Source: Sphingomonas_R arantia
Lineage (GTDB): Bacteria; Pseudomonadota; Alphaproteobacteria; Sphingomonadales; Sphingomonadaceae
Direction: 5' to 3'
Length of the DNA stretch: 64,000 bases
Assembly (NCBI RefSeq): GCF_042682045.1
Contig: NZ_JBHUGS010000005.1
Location: 372,001 to 436,000, forward strand
Part shown: positions 25,970-33,265 of the stretch, piece after piece
How the letters are laid out: the number at the start of each line of letters is the position of its first letter
Numbering within the stretch: position 1 is the stretch's first letter
Notes under the pieces: model-generated
What the model was told of the DNA's origin: nothing
The model's input: only the letters and a program-made list of their open reading frames with translations
The model's database searches: none
Position numbers and translations under genes: made by a program

Positions 25970-26410
25970 ATGACCGACACCGCCTGGACCGTCCGCTCGC
26001 TGAAGGCGGCACTCGACCGCTGCGCCCCCGTCGCCGACGGGGAATTCAGCGTCCACATGATCGAGGGCAGCGACCCCGTGCTGCTCGTCACCATGCACCA
26101 GCACGGCGATCTCGAACTGTTCGTCAATGTCTCGGATGCGCAGATCGCAGCGTCCGTCCTGCTGTGGCCGTGCGACGAGCAGCCTGAGCGCGCGGCGTTC
26201 AACGAATATCTGCTCAAGACGCAGAAGCTCGTGCCGCTGTCCAATTTCGGCATCGGCCAGGTCGATGGCCGTGACTATTACGAACTGTTCGGCGAACTCG
26301 CCGTCAGCAGTCCGCTCGACACCGTTCTCATCGAATTTCGCATGCTCGCCGAAAACGCGATCGAGGCCGCCGGGCCGCTACGCGAAGCCTTCGTCCCCTC
26401 ATCGCACTGA
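25970..26410 (+). CDS. YjfI family protein (DUF2170)
   Basis: A 146-residue cytoplasmic protein with DUF2170 features: DGEFSVHMIEGSDPVLLVTM, GDLELFVNVSDAQI, FNEYLLKTQKLVPLSNFGI and DYYELFGELA. In E. coli yjfI is the gene before the PspA homologue yjfJ, exactly as here. The function is unknown. ATG 25970 was chosen because the upstream in-frame sequence belongs to a repeat. The PspA gene follows 14 bases later. Confidence 0.85.
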   Translation: MTDTAWTVRSLKAALDRCAPVADGEFSVHMIEGSDPVLLVTMHQHGDLELFVNVSDAQIAASVLLWPCDEQPERAAFNEYLLKTQKLVPLSNFGIGQVDGRDYYELFGELAVSSPLDTVLIEFRMLAENAIEAAGPLREAFVPSSH

Positions 26411-26424
26411 CCGGAGCAACGTCC

Positions 26425-27159
26425 ATGGCCATCTGGAGTAAATTGTTCACCCTGGGCCGCGCCGGCGCGCACGAAGCGTCGAGCGCGATCGTCGATGCCA
26501 ACGCGTTGCGCATCCTGGACCAGGAAATCCGCGACGCCGACAACGCGCAGGGCAAGGCCCGCGACGACATGGCCGGCCTCGTCGCGCGCCGCCGCATCCT
26601 GGAACAGGAAGTGGCGAGCTTCCGCGCGCAGGTCGAAAAGTACATGGCGTCCGCCAAGGCGGCGATGGACAAGGGCAATATGGACCTCGCCCGCCAGGTG
26701 GCGCAGCGGGTCGCCGACCTTGAACAGGATATCGCGCTCAAGACGCCGCAGCTTGAGGCGATGAAGGAAGCCGAAGGCAAGATCCACACCACCATCGCCG
26801 CGACCGATCGCAAGATCGAACAGCTCCGCCGCGAGGTCGAGGTGGTGAAGGTGAACGAGAGCGTCCAGAAGGCGCAGGCCTCGGTCGCCACCCGCGGTTC
26901 GGGCGCGGGCAACTCGCTCGGCTCCGCCGCCGACAGTCTGGCCCGCATCCGCGAACGCCAGGCGATCCGCGGCGAACGGATCAACGCCGCCAACGAGCTC
27001 GAGGACATGCGCACCGGCGCCGACCTCGACGAAAAGCTCCGCCTCGCCGGCATCGCGCCGGGCCAGTCCTCGGCCGACGACGTGCTGGCGCGCTTGTCGG
27101 CGCCGAAGTCGGAACCGCTGCGGCTGGAGGCAACGCGCGACACGGACAAGGCGGAGTAG
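26425..27159 (+). CDS. PspA/IM30 family envelope-stress protein (YjfJ-like)
   Basis: A 244-residue coiled-coil protein of the PspA/Vipp1/IM30 family, which polymerises on the inner face of the cytoplasmic membrane and guards it against proton leak. It starts MAIWSKLFTLGRAGAHEASS, followed by the long helical hairpin (residues 25-150, e.g. LDQEIRDADNAQGKARDDMAG and VADLEQDIALK). The C-terminal 40 residues are a variable tail. A GGAG site lies 8 bases before the ATG. No pspF, pspB or pspC lies nearby; partners are the yjf-type genes on both sides. Confidence 0.92.
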   Translation: MAIWSKLFTLGRAGAHEASSAIVDANALRILDQEIRDADNAQGKARDDMAGLVARRRILEQEVASFRAQVEKYMASAKAAMDKGNMDLARQVAQRVADLEQDIALKTPQLEAMKEAEGKIHTTIAATDRKIEQLRREVEVVKVNESVQKAQASVATRGSGAGNSLGSAADSLARIRERQAIRGERINAANELEDMRTGADLDEKLRLAGIAPGQSSADDVLARLSAPKSEPLRLEATRDTDKAE

Positions 27160-27187
27160 CCTTCCGCCGGCCGGACCCAACCCCTTC

Positions 27188-27311
27188 CCGTTCGGTTCGA
27201 GCCTGTCGAGAACGGCCCCACCCACGCCCCCGGACCGCCGTCCGGTTCGAGCTTGTCGAGAACAGCCTTCTCTTTCGCTAAGAGGGTTCTCGACAGGCTC
27301 GAACCGAACGG
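27188..27311. repeat. Palindrome family C (half copy and full copy)
   Basis: Between the PspA and glutathionylspermidine-synthase-like genes, a half copy (27188-27213, TTCGGTTCGAGCCTGTCGAG) is followed by a full facing pair (27238-27311). Their arms match those at 23812-23873 and 52223-52284. The 176-base gap holds little else. Confidence 0.8.
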
Positions 27312-27335
27312 AAGAAGAGGTGAAGGACACCGAAC

Positions 27336-28520
27336 ATGCGCCGCATCCCTCTCGCCCCGCGTCCCGACTGGCAGGCCAAGGCCGACGCGATCGGCTTCGT
27401 CTACCACGCCACCGATGGCGCGCCGTACTGGGACGAGACCGCAGCCTATGCCTTCTCGATGACGGAGATCGAGGACGTCCTCGAACCCGCCGCCGAAGAA
27501 CTGCACCGCATGTGCCTCGACCTGGTCGAGGAGGTCTGCCGCCATGACGCGCTGATGGACCGCCTCGCCATCCCGCGTGAGCAGCGCCAGTTAGTGCGCG
27601 ACAGCTGGTCACGGCGCGATCCCTCGCTCTACGGCCGGTTCGACTTCGCCTATGACGGCTCCGGCCCGCCCAAGCTCTACGAATATAACGCCGATACGCC
27701 GACCGCGGTGTTCGAATGCGCGACCTTCCAGTGGATCTGGCTGGAAGAACGCCTCTCAACCGGCGCGCTCCCGGCCGGAAGCGACCAGTTCAACTCGCTG
27801 TTCGAGGCACTCCGCGACCGGTTCAAGGCGATCTTCCCAACCGGCGGCTACGTCCATTTCGCCGCCGAGCCGCAGTCGATCGAGGACCGCCAGACCGTCC
27901 GGTTCTTCGAGGATCTCGCCAGCCAGGTCGGGATCGAACCGAAGTTCGTCGCGATGAACGCGATCGGCCTCAACGAAACCGGCCAGTTCGTCGACGATGC
28001 CGGCGACGAGATCCAGGCCGCGTTCAAGCTGTACCCGTGGGAGGACATGTTCCGCGAACCCTACGCGCCGAGCCTGACCGGCGCGGGCGTCCGCTGGATC
28101 GAACCGGCGTGGAAAGCGATCCTGTCGAACAAGGGCATCCTGCCGCTGCTGTGGGAACGCCACCCCGACCACCCCAACCTCCTCCCCGCCTTCTTCGACG
28201 ACGACTCCGCGGCCGCGGCATTGGGCGAAGAATATGTCCGCAAGCCACTCCTCTCGCGCGAAGGGGCCAACATCGAACTGGTCCGCGCCGGCGCATCCGA
28301 AACCGTCCTCGACGAAGGCTACGGCGCCGAAGGCCACATCCGCCAGGCGCTCTGCATGCCCCCCGAATATGACGGCCGCTACCCGGTGATCGGTGCCTGG
28401 ATCGTCGGCGACCAGCCCGCCGGCATCGGCATCCGCGAGGACGACCACGCCATCACCCGCAACCTCGCCCGCTTCGTGCCGCACTATATCGAGCCGGCGG
28501 AGGCATCGCCAACGCCGTAA
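27336..28520 (+). CDS. Glutathionylspermidine synthase-like ATP-grasp protein (YjfC/YgiC-like)
   Basis: A 394-residue ATP-grasp ligase resembling the synthetase half of glutathionylspermidine synthase, without the amidase half. Motifs are YWDETAAYAFS, LYGRFDFAYDG, LYEYNADTPTAVFE (substrate and metal site), SNKGILPLLW, YVRKPLLSREGANI and a C-terminal GAWIVGDQPAGIGIRE. Such proteins (YgiC, YjfC) probably ligate an amine to a carboxylate, but their substrate is not established. It follows PspA across a repeat. Together with the divergent DUF1190/DUF350/DUF2491 genes it forms a complete yjf-type set. Confidence 0.9.
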   Translation: MRRIPLAPRPDWQAKADAIGFVYHATDGAPYWDETAAYAFSMTEIEDVLEPAAEELHRMCLDLVEEVCRHDALMDRLAIPREQRQLVRDSWSRRDPSLYGRFDFAYDGSGPPKLYEYNADTPTAVFECATFQWIWLEERLSTGALPAGSDQFNSLFEALRDRFKAIFPTGGYVHFAAEPQSIEDRQTVRFFEDLASQVGIEPKFVAMNAIGLNETGQFVDDAGDEIQAAFKLYPWEDMFREPYAPSLTGAGVRWIEPAWKAILSNKGILPLLWERHPDHPNLLPAFFDDDSAAAALGEEYVRKPLLSREGANIELVRAGASETVLDEGYGAEGHIRQALCMPPEYDGRYPVIGAWIVGDQPAGIGIREDDHAITRNLARFVPHYIEPAEASPTP

Positions 28521-28655
28521 CGTGCGTCCCGCCCGCGCATAGCAGGCCGATGCTGCTATGCGGGCGACTGGTCGAAGATTGTCAGACCGATCCGGAACCT
28601 GACGAAACCCATCGGCTGAGATTGCCAGACGACCCCATGGCCCCCATCATGCGGC

Positions 28656-29600
28656 ATGGCCGTTCATCCCGATCGTCGAACCCTGCTTGCCGGGCTCGCT
28701 GCCTCCGGCCTCGTCGCCGGCTGCGCACGGCCCGACCGCGGGCGGGCCGCGGCGACCCCCGGCATTGCCGTCACCATCGACGACTTCGACCTGTCCGACA
28801 CGCCACTGCTCAGCGGATCGGAGCGCGACGCGGCGATCCTTGCGGCCTTGCGGCGTCACCGGGTGAAGGCGGCCGGGTTCGTCGCCGGCAAATATGTCGA
28901 CGCCACGGTCGCCCCCCGCGTTCTGACGCGCTGGTCGGACGAGGGGCATATCCTGGGCAACCATAGTTTCTCGCATCGCTATTTCAGCGGGCAGGATCCC
29001 GCCGGGCTGATGGCGGACATCCTGCGTTGCGAGCCCCTGCTGTCACGCTACGCCGGCTTTCGCAGGCTTTTCCGTTTCCCCTATCTCGCGGAAGGCAAGA
29101 CTGCGACCGGGCGCGACGCGATGCGCGCGCTCCTCGATCGCCACCGATATCGCAACGCGCCGGTGACGATCGACACGTCGGACTGGTACATCGACAACCG
29201 CTTGAAAGCCCGGCTGGCGGTCGATCCGCACAGCGCGATCGCACCCTATCGGCGCTTCTATCTCGACCATGTGTGGGAACGGGCGACCTTCTACGACGGC
29301 CTCGCCCGATCGCTTTTCGGACACTCAATCGATCACACGATCCTGCTGCATCACCGGCTGACGACCGGCCTCTTCCTCGACGACATGCTGGCCATGTTCC
29401 GCGCACGGGGCTGGCGGCTCGTCGATGCCGAAACCGCCTTCGCATCGTCGACCCTTGCGTTGAAGCCGGACACCCTGCCAGCCGGGCAGAGCCTCATCTG
29501 GTCGCTGGCAAAGGCGGACGGCCGCTTCGCAGGTCAATTGCGCTATCCGGGCGAGGATGGCGATTACGAAGCACCGCGGATGGACGCGCGCGGACTGTAG
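28656..29600 (+). CDS. Polysaccharide deacetylase (NodB-type) lipoprotein
   Basis: A 314-residue exported enzyme. The N-terminus RRTLLAGLAASGLVAGCA combines a twin-arginine-like pair with a lipobox (Cys23). The catalytic domain shows NodB motifs: TIDDFD (metal and base aspartates), HSFSHR (metal histidines) and RFPY. It would remove N- or O-acetyl groups from an envelope glycan or peptidoglycan. The C-terminus has ILLHH, the usual motif 5 histidine. It stands alone between the yjfC-like and EI24 genes; the exact substrate is unknown. Confidence 0.88.
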   Translation: MAVHPDRRTLLAGLAASGLVAGCARPDRGRAAATPGIAVTIDDFDLSDTPLLSGSERDAAILAALRRHRVKAAGFVAGKYVDATVAPRVLTRWSDEGHILGNHSFSHRYFSGQDPAGLMADILRCEPLLSRYAGFRRLFRFPYLAEGKTATGRDAMRALLDRHRYRNAPVTIDTSDWYIDNRLKARLAVDPHSAIAPYRRFYLDHVWERATFYDGLARSLFGHSIDHTILLHHRLTTGLFLDDMLAMFRARGWRLVDAETAFASSTLALKPDTLPAGQSLIWSLAKADGRFAGQLRYPGEDGDYEAPRMDARGL

Positions 29601-29717
29601 CATCGCGGGCCGGGCAGGACCGACGCCACCGGTAGAGCAGCGTCCGATCCGGTGATATGCCCGAACCGCCGATCGGCCGCCGCCGGTGCCGAACTCAACA
29701 ACAGGATACTCCGCCGC

Positions 29718-30404
29718 ATGATCGCCGCCCTCCTGCTTTCGATTCGGCAACTGGGCGACCGGGCGATCCTGCGCGTGCTCGGGCTGTCGCTGCTCGTCAC
29801 GCTGCTGCTGTTCGCGGCGGTCGGCTATGTGCTGCATACCTTGATCGTCGGCAGCGACAGCTGCGTCGCGGTCGCGTCCTACGAGCTTTGCACGCGCGAT
29901 CTGGGCACGGTCGGCACGCTGTTGTTCCTGGTCGTTGCGGTCTGGCTGCTGTTTCCGGCCATCGCGATCGGCGTGATCGGTGCCTTTTCGGACGAGATCG
30001 TCGCGGCGGTCGAGCGGCGGCACTACCCCGCGGCGGCCACGGCGGCGCGGGCCCCCGGCTGGGCGCGCGGGGCGGCGATGGGGCTGCGGTCGGCGCTCCG
30101 GCTACTCGGCTACAATCTGCTCGCCGCGCCGTTCTACATCGTGCTGCTGGTCACCGGGATCGGGCCGCTGCTGCTCGTCGTCGCGGTGAACGGCTTCGCG
30201 CTCGGCCGCGACCTGTGGGAGATGGTCGCGGTGCGTCATCTGCCGCCTGCCGCGATTAAGCCCGAACTGGGCGCGACGCGCGGCGTCCGGTTGCCGCTGG
30301 GGCTTGTCGCGGCGGTGCTGTTCGTGGTTCCGGTCGTCAACCTGCTGGCGCCCGTGCTGGGTGCCGCGATGGCGACGCATCTGTACCACCGGAGACGGCG
30401 ATGA
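29718..30404 (+). CDS. EI24 domain membrane protein
   Basis: A 228-residue inner-membrane protein with about four to five hydrophobic segments (residues 20-45, 65-92, 130-165, 185-215) and the EI24/CysZ-like layout: a short loop with IVAAVERRHYPA, then NGFALGRDLWEMVAVRHL. EI24-domain proteins include the sulfate transporter CysZ, but many have no known role. ATG 29718 was chosen as the first Met before the hydrophobic helix. Its stop overlaps the next gene (ATGA), a small lipoprotein gene, so the two are coupled. Confidence 0.75.
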   Translation: MIAALLLSIRQLGDRAILRVLGLSLLVTLLLFAAVGYVLHTLIVGSDSCVAVASYELCTRDLGTVGTLLFLVVAVWLLFPAIAIGVIGAFSDEIVAAVERRHYPAAATAARAPGWARGAAMGLRSALRLLGYNLLAAPFYIVLLVTGIGPLLLVVAVNGFALGRDLWEMVAVRHLPPAAIKPELGATRGVRLPLGLVAAVLFVVPVVNLLAPVLGAAMATHLYHRRRR

Positions 30405-30790
30405 CCATGACGACCCGGCGGACATTCCATGGCACAGCCGGCGCCTGCGGGGCCGCGCTGCTGCTCGCGCTCGCCGGTTGCGCCACCGCACCGGTCAAGC
30501 CCGGCGTGGCGCAGGCGCCGCCGCGCGCGACGGTCATCAACCCGGCGGGGCTGGAACGCGTGATGGGGCGCGATGCCGACGCGGTCGTGGCACTACTCGG
30601 CACCCCCGACCAGGACCAGCGCGAGGACCGCGGCCGGCGGCTGCAGTTCGTCGGCCCCGCCTGTGTGCTCGACACCTATCTCTACCCCAAGGGCAACGGC
30701 AAACCGGTCGTCACCTGGGTCGACGCCCGCACCCCCGCCGGCGCCGACTACGACCGCGCAGCCTGCCTCGCGATGCTCAGCCGGCAATAG
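30401..30790 (+). CDS. Small hypothetical lipoprotein
   Basis: A 129-residue lipoprotein with a basic start (TTRRTF), a hydrophobic helix and the lipobox LAGCA (Cys27). The mature part contains VMGRDADAVVALLGTPDQDQRED, reminiscent of the SmpA/OmlA/BamE pattern in which a helix ends in LGxP, then VGPACVLDTYLYPKG. Too little is conserved to name a function. It is translationally coupled to the EI24 membrane protein gene and converges with the shikimate-dehydrogenase-like gene 3 bases away. Confidence 0.7.
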   Translation: MTMTTRRTFHGTAGACGAALLLALAGCATAPVKPGVAQAPPRATVINPAGLERVMGRDADAVVALLGTPDQDQREDRGRRLQFVGPACVLDTYLYPKGNGKPVVTWVDARTPAGADYDRAACLAMLSRQ

Positions 30791-30793
30791 GCG

Positions 30794-31615
30794 CTAACCC
30801 GCCGCGGCGAACACAGCCGCCGCCGCGACCTGCGCATCGTTCGGCGTCTGCCCGGTATAGAGCACGAACTGCTCCAGCGCCTGCAACACCGCGATCTGCT
30901 CGCCCGTGATCCGCGCGACGCCGTGCCGCGCCGCTGCGGCGAGCAACGGCGTCTCGACCGGTACCGCGACCGCATCGCACACCAGCACCGCCTGCGCGAT
31001 CATCGCGTCGGGAAACGCCAGCGCACCCTCGTTCCCGCCGCGCATACCGATCGGCGTCACGTTCACCAGCATGCCGGCCGCTGGCGCATCGTCCAACTCC
31101 GCGACCCAGCCGAATCCATATTGCTCAGCCAGCCGCCGCCCGGCGTCCGCGTTGCGCGCCACGATCGTACCCTGCGTCTGCCCCGCATCGCGCAACGCAG
31201 CGGCAACCGCCTTCCCCATCCCCCCGCTGCCGCGCAGCAGGAACGGCGTGTCGGCGGTGATCCCGGACCGCGTCACCAGCGTCCGCACCGCGCCATAATC
31301 GGTGTTGTACCCGGTCAGGTGCCCGCCATCGTTGACGATCGTGTTGACCGAATCGATCGCCCGCGCCGACGCGTCGAGATCGTCGAGCAGCGTGATCGCC
31401 GCCTCCTTGAACGGCATCGACACCGCGCAGCCGCGAATGCCCAGCGCACGGATCCCCGCCATCGCGCCGGCAAGATCGGTGGTCGAAAACGACTTGTAGA
31501 CCCCGTCGATCCCCATCGCGTCGTACAGGTGATTGTGGAACCGCGACCCGAAATTGCCCGGCCGCGCGGACAGCGACATGCACATCATCGTATCGCGACC
31601 GATCGCGGGTTTCAT
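30794..31615 (-). CDS. Shikimate dehydrogenase-like protein (SdhL/HI0607 type)
   Basis: A 273-residue AroE-superfamily oxidoreductase. It keeps the catalytic lysine motif VSMPFKEAA, the NTIVN...GYNTDYGA substrate motif and a Rossmann segment LRGSGGMGKAVAAALRDAG. The normal AroE N-terminal Ser-rich shikimate motif (SxSxxxHN) is replaced by SARPGNFGSRFHN, as in the SdhL subgroup. SdhL enzymes use shikimate poorly, so this is probably not the main AroE. ATG 31615 has a GGAGA site. It is divergent from the PfkB kinase gene. Confidence 0.85.
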   Translation of the reverse strand: MKPAIGRDTMMCMSLSARPGNFGSRFHNHLYDAMGIDGVYKSFSTTDLAGAMAGIRALGIRGCAVSMPFKEAAITLLDDLDASARAIDSVNTIVNDGGHLTGYNTDYGAVRTLVTRSGITADTPFLLRGSGGMGKAVAAALRDAGQTQGTIVARNADAGRRLAEQYGFGWVAELDDAPAAGMLVNVTPIGMRGGNEGALAFPDAMIAQAVLVCDAVAVPVETPLLAAAARHGVARITGEQIAVLQALEQFVLYTGQTPNDAQVAAAAVFAAAG

Positions 31616-31686
31616 GGGCAGGTCTCCTTCGTCGGTTCGTCGCCGCCTCATCCCGCGTTCCCCGCCAAAATGCAAAGCCGCGTCGC

Positions 31687-31749
31687 TCCCCGGCGAAGGC
31701 CTGGGCCTGGACACCACCGCTTCACCTAGGCCCCGGCCTGCGCCGATGA
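31687..31749. repeat. Degenerate family A palindrome pair
   Basis: Facing arms CCCCGGCGAAGGCC and GGCCCCGGCCTGCGCCGATG resemble family A but carry several changes. It lies in the 226-base gap between the SdhL-like and PfkB kinase genes. Confidence 0.5.
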
Positions 31750-31841
31750 ACGAAGCAACCCACAAACCCACCACCACGCTCGACAACCCCGCCGCGTCCG
31801 CCTAGGCGCGATCCCAACCAACGCAGCCACCGGAGACCGCC

Positions 31842-32840
31842 TTGACCGCCCCAACGCTCGATATTCTCGCGATCGGCAACGCCATCGTCGACGTCATTGC
31901 CGCCACCGACGACGCCTTCCTGTCGCAGGAGGGCATGGTGAAGGGCCAGATGCAGCTGATCGACGCGCCGCGCGCCGAAAGCCTCTACGCCGGCATGGGC
32001 CCGGGCCGCGAAGTCAGCGGCGGGTCCGCCGCCAACACGCTCGCCGGCGCCGCCATGATGGGCGCATCGTGCGGCTTCATCGGCCAGGTCGCCGACGATC
32101 AGCTCGGCGCCGTGTTCGTCCACGACATCCGCGCGCAGGGTATCGCGTTCGACGTCCCCGCGCGCGACGCTTCGGTTCCCACCGGCCGCTGCCTCGTCCT
32201 GGTCAGCGAAGACGGCCAGCGCACGATGAACACCTTCCTCGGCGCGGCGCAGTTCCTGCCGACCAACGCCGCGGACCGCACGCTCGTCGAATCGGCCGCC
32301 GTGCTGCTGCTCGAAGGCTATCTCTGGGATCCGGCCGAACCGCGCGCCGCGATGCAGGATGCGATCCGCATTGCCCGCGCCGCCGGCCGCAAGGTCGCAC
32401 TCGGCGTCTCCGCGACGTTCTGCATCCTCAACCACCACGCCGATTTCGTCGCGATGGTCGAGGCCGGCGACATCGACATCCTGTTCGCCAACGAGGAGGA
32501 GCTGCTCGCCCTCGCCGCGCTCGACGATTTCGAGGCCGCGGTCGCCAAGATCGCCAAGTCGGTCCCCGTGCTCGTCGTCACCCGCGGCGCGGACGGCGCG
32601 ATCGCGATCGAAAACGGCACGACCCGTCACGAGGTCGCCGCCGAACCGGTCGACCGGATCGTCGACACGACGGGTGCGGGCGACCTGTTCGCCGCCGGTT
32701 TCCTCGCCGGCCAGGCCAAGGGCCGCTCGATCGCCGACAGCCTGACCATGGGCGCCGTCGCCGCCGCCGAAGTCATCAGCCACTACGGCGCGCGCCCCGA
32801 AGCCGACCTCAAGACCCTCGTCACCGCCCGCCTGGGCTAA
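31842..32840 (+). CDS. PfkB-family carbohydrate/adenosine kinase
   Basis: A 332-residue ribokinase-fold kinase. It has the N-terminal AIGNAIVDVIA, the substrate lid GREVSGGSAANTLAGAA, and the C-terminal PfkB signature DTTGAGDLFAAGFL with the catalytic base Asp and the anion hole. Proteins of this type in alphaproteobacteria are commonly annotated adenosine kinase; that substrate is plausible but not proven. The start is TTG 31842, supported by CGGAGA at 5 bases and by an N-terminus that begins right before the kinase fold. The gene ends in a 425-base structured gap. Confidence 0.88.
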   Translation: MTAPTLDILAIGNAIVDVIAATDDAFLSQEGMVKGQMQLIDAPRAESLYAGMGPGREVSGGSAANTLAGAAMMGASCGFIGQVADDQLGAVFVHDIRAQGIAFDVPARDASVPTGRCLVLVSEDGQRTMNTFLGAAQFLPTNAADRTLVESAAVLLLEGYLWDPAEPRAAMQDAIRIARAAGRKVALGVSATFCILNHHADFVAMVEAGDIDILFANEEELLALAALDDFEAAVAKIAKSVPVLVVTRGADGAIAIENGTTRHEVAAEPVDRIVDTTGAGDLFAAGFLAGQAKGRSIADSLTMGAVAAAEVISHYGARPEADLKTLVTARLG

Positions 32841-32866
32841 GTCCCGACGCAGGACGAAGACGCAAC

Positions 32867-32899
32867 AAAAAACCCCCTCCCGTTCAGGGGAGGGGGTTT
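32867..32899 (-). terminator. Intrinsic terminator read on the minus strand (family D palindrome)
   Basis: A perfect 12-bp stem (AAACCCCCTCCC at 32870-32881, partner at 32888-32899) with a 6-base loop. On the minus strand it is followed by TTTTTTG, a canonical rho-independent terminator. On the plus strand only TTT follows. It would end minus-strand transcripts coming from the permease or from the structured region before it. Confidence 0.65.
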
Positions 32900-32982
32900 G
32901 GGGGTGAGGGCAACGGCACCACCAACACGGCACCGAAGACGAGCGTCACGCCAGCCGGGCCCGTCTAAACGCCTCAAGGTTT

Positions 32983-33246
32983 CGTGCGTAAGCACGTGAT
33001 GGCCTAAGTTGCAGGCCGTGCGCGTCGCCTCGGCGCAGTTACAGCGCCACGATCGCGCCAAAGCTGGTCCGGCGATAGGCCGGCCGCATCCCGCAAGACG
33101 CTTCTCGTCAGAAAGCAGCAGAGAAACCCTGCGTCCGCTCGCCGACCGTGTCACGTTCGGGCAGCGCCACGCTTATGGCTGAGCCCAGCTGCATCCCATC
33201 ACCAACCGCTGGTCCGCCCGGTCCGCGCCTCATCACGCGAACCGGG
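32983..33246 (-). ncRNA. Candidate structured RNA in a convergent gap
   Basis: The 425-base gap 32841-33265 between the kinase and permease genes has no convincing gene. It has consecutive perfect hairpins at 32983-32996 (CGTGC/GCACG), 33001-33017 (GGCCT/AGGCC), 33032-33048 (GGCGC/GCGCC) and 33069-33083 (CCGGC/GCCGG), plus a longer interrupted stem at 33217-33246. A minus-strand terminator lies at 32867-32899. I do not recognise a known RNA (no SRP, tmRNA, RNase P or 6S hallmark). Five-bp stems are common in GC-rich DNA, so this stays tentative. Confidence 0.3.
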
Positions 33247-33265
33247 CCACACGCCGGACCTGGCC

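Noticed and set aside
32983..33140. 6S, tmRNA or RNase P RNA in the kinase/permease gap
   Set aside because: Hallmark sequences and overall folds of those RNAs are not seen; only local hairpins are.
32837..33154. A 105-residue minus-strand frame in the kinase/permease gap
   Set aside because: It runs through a palindrome and hairpins, shows no family features and has no good ribosome site.
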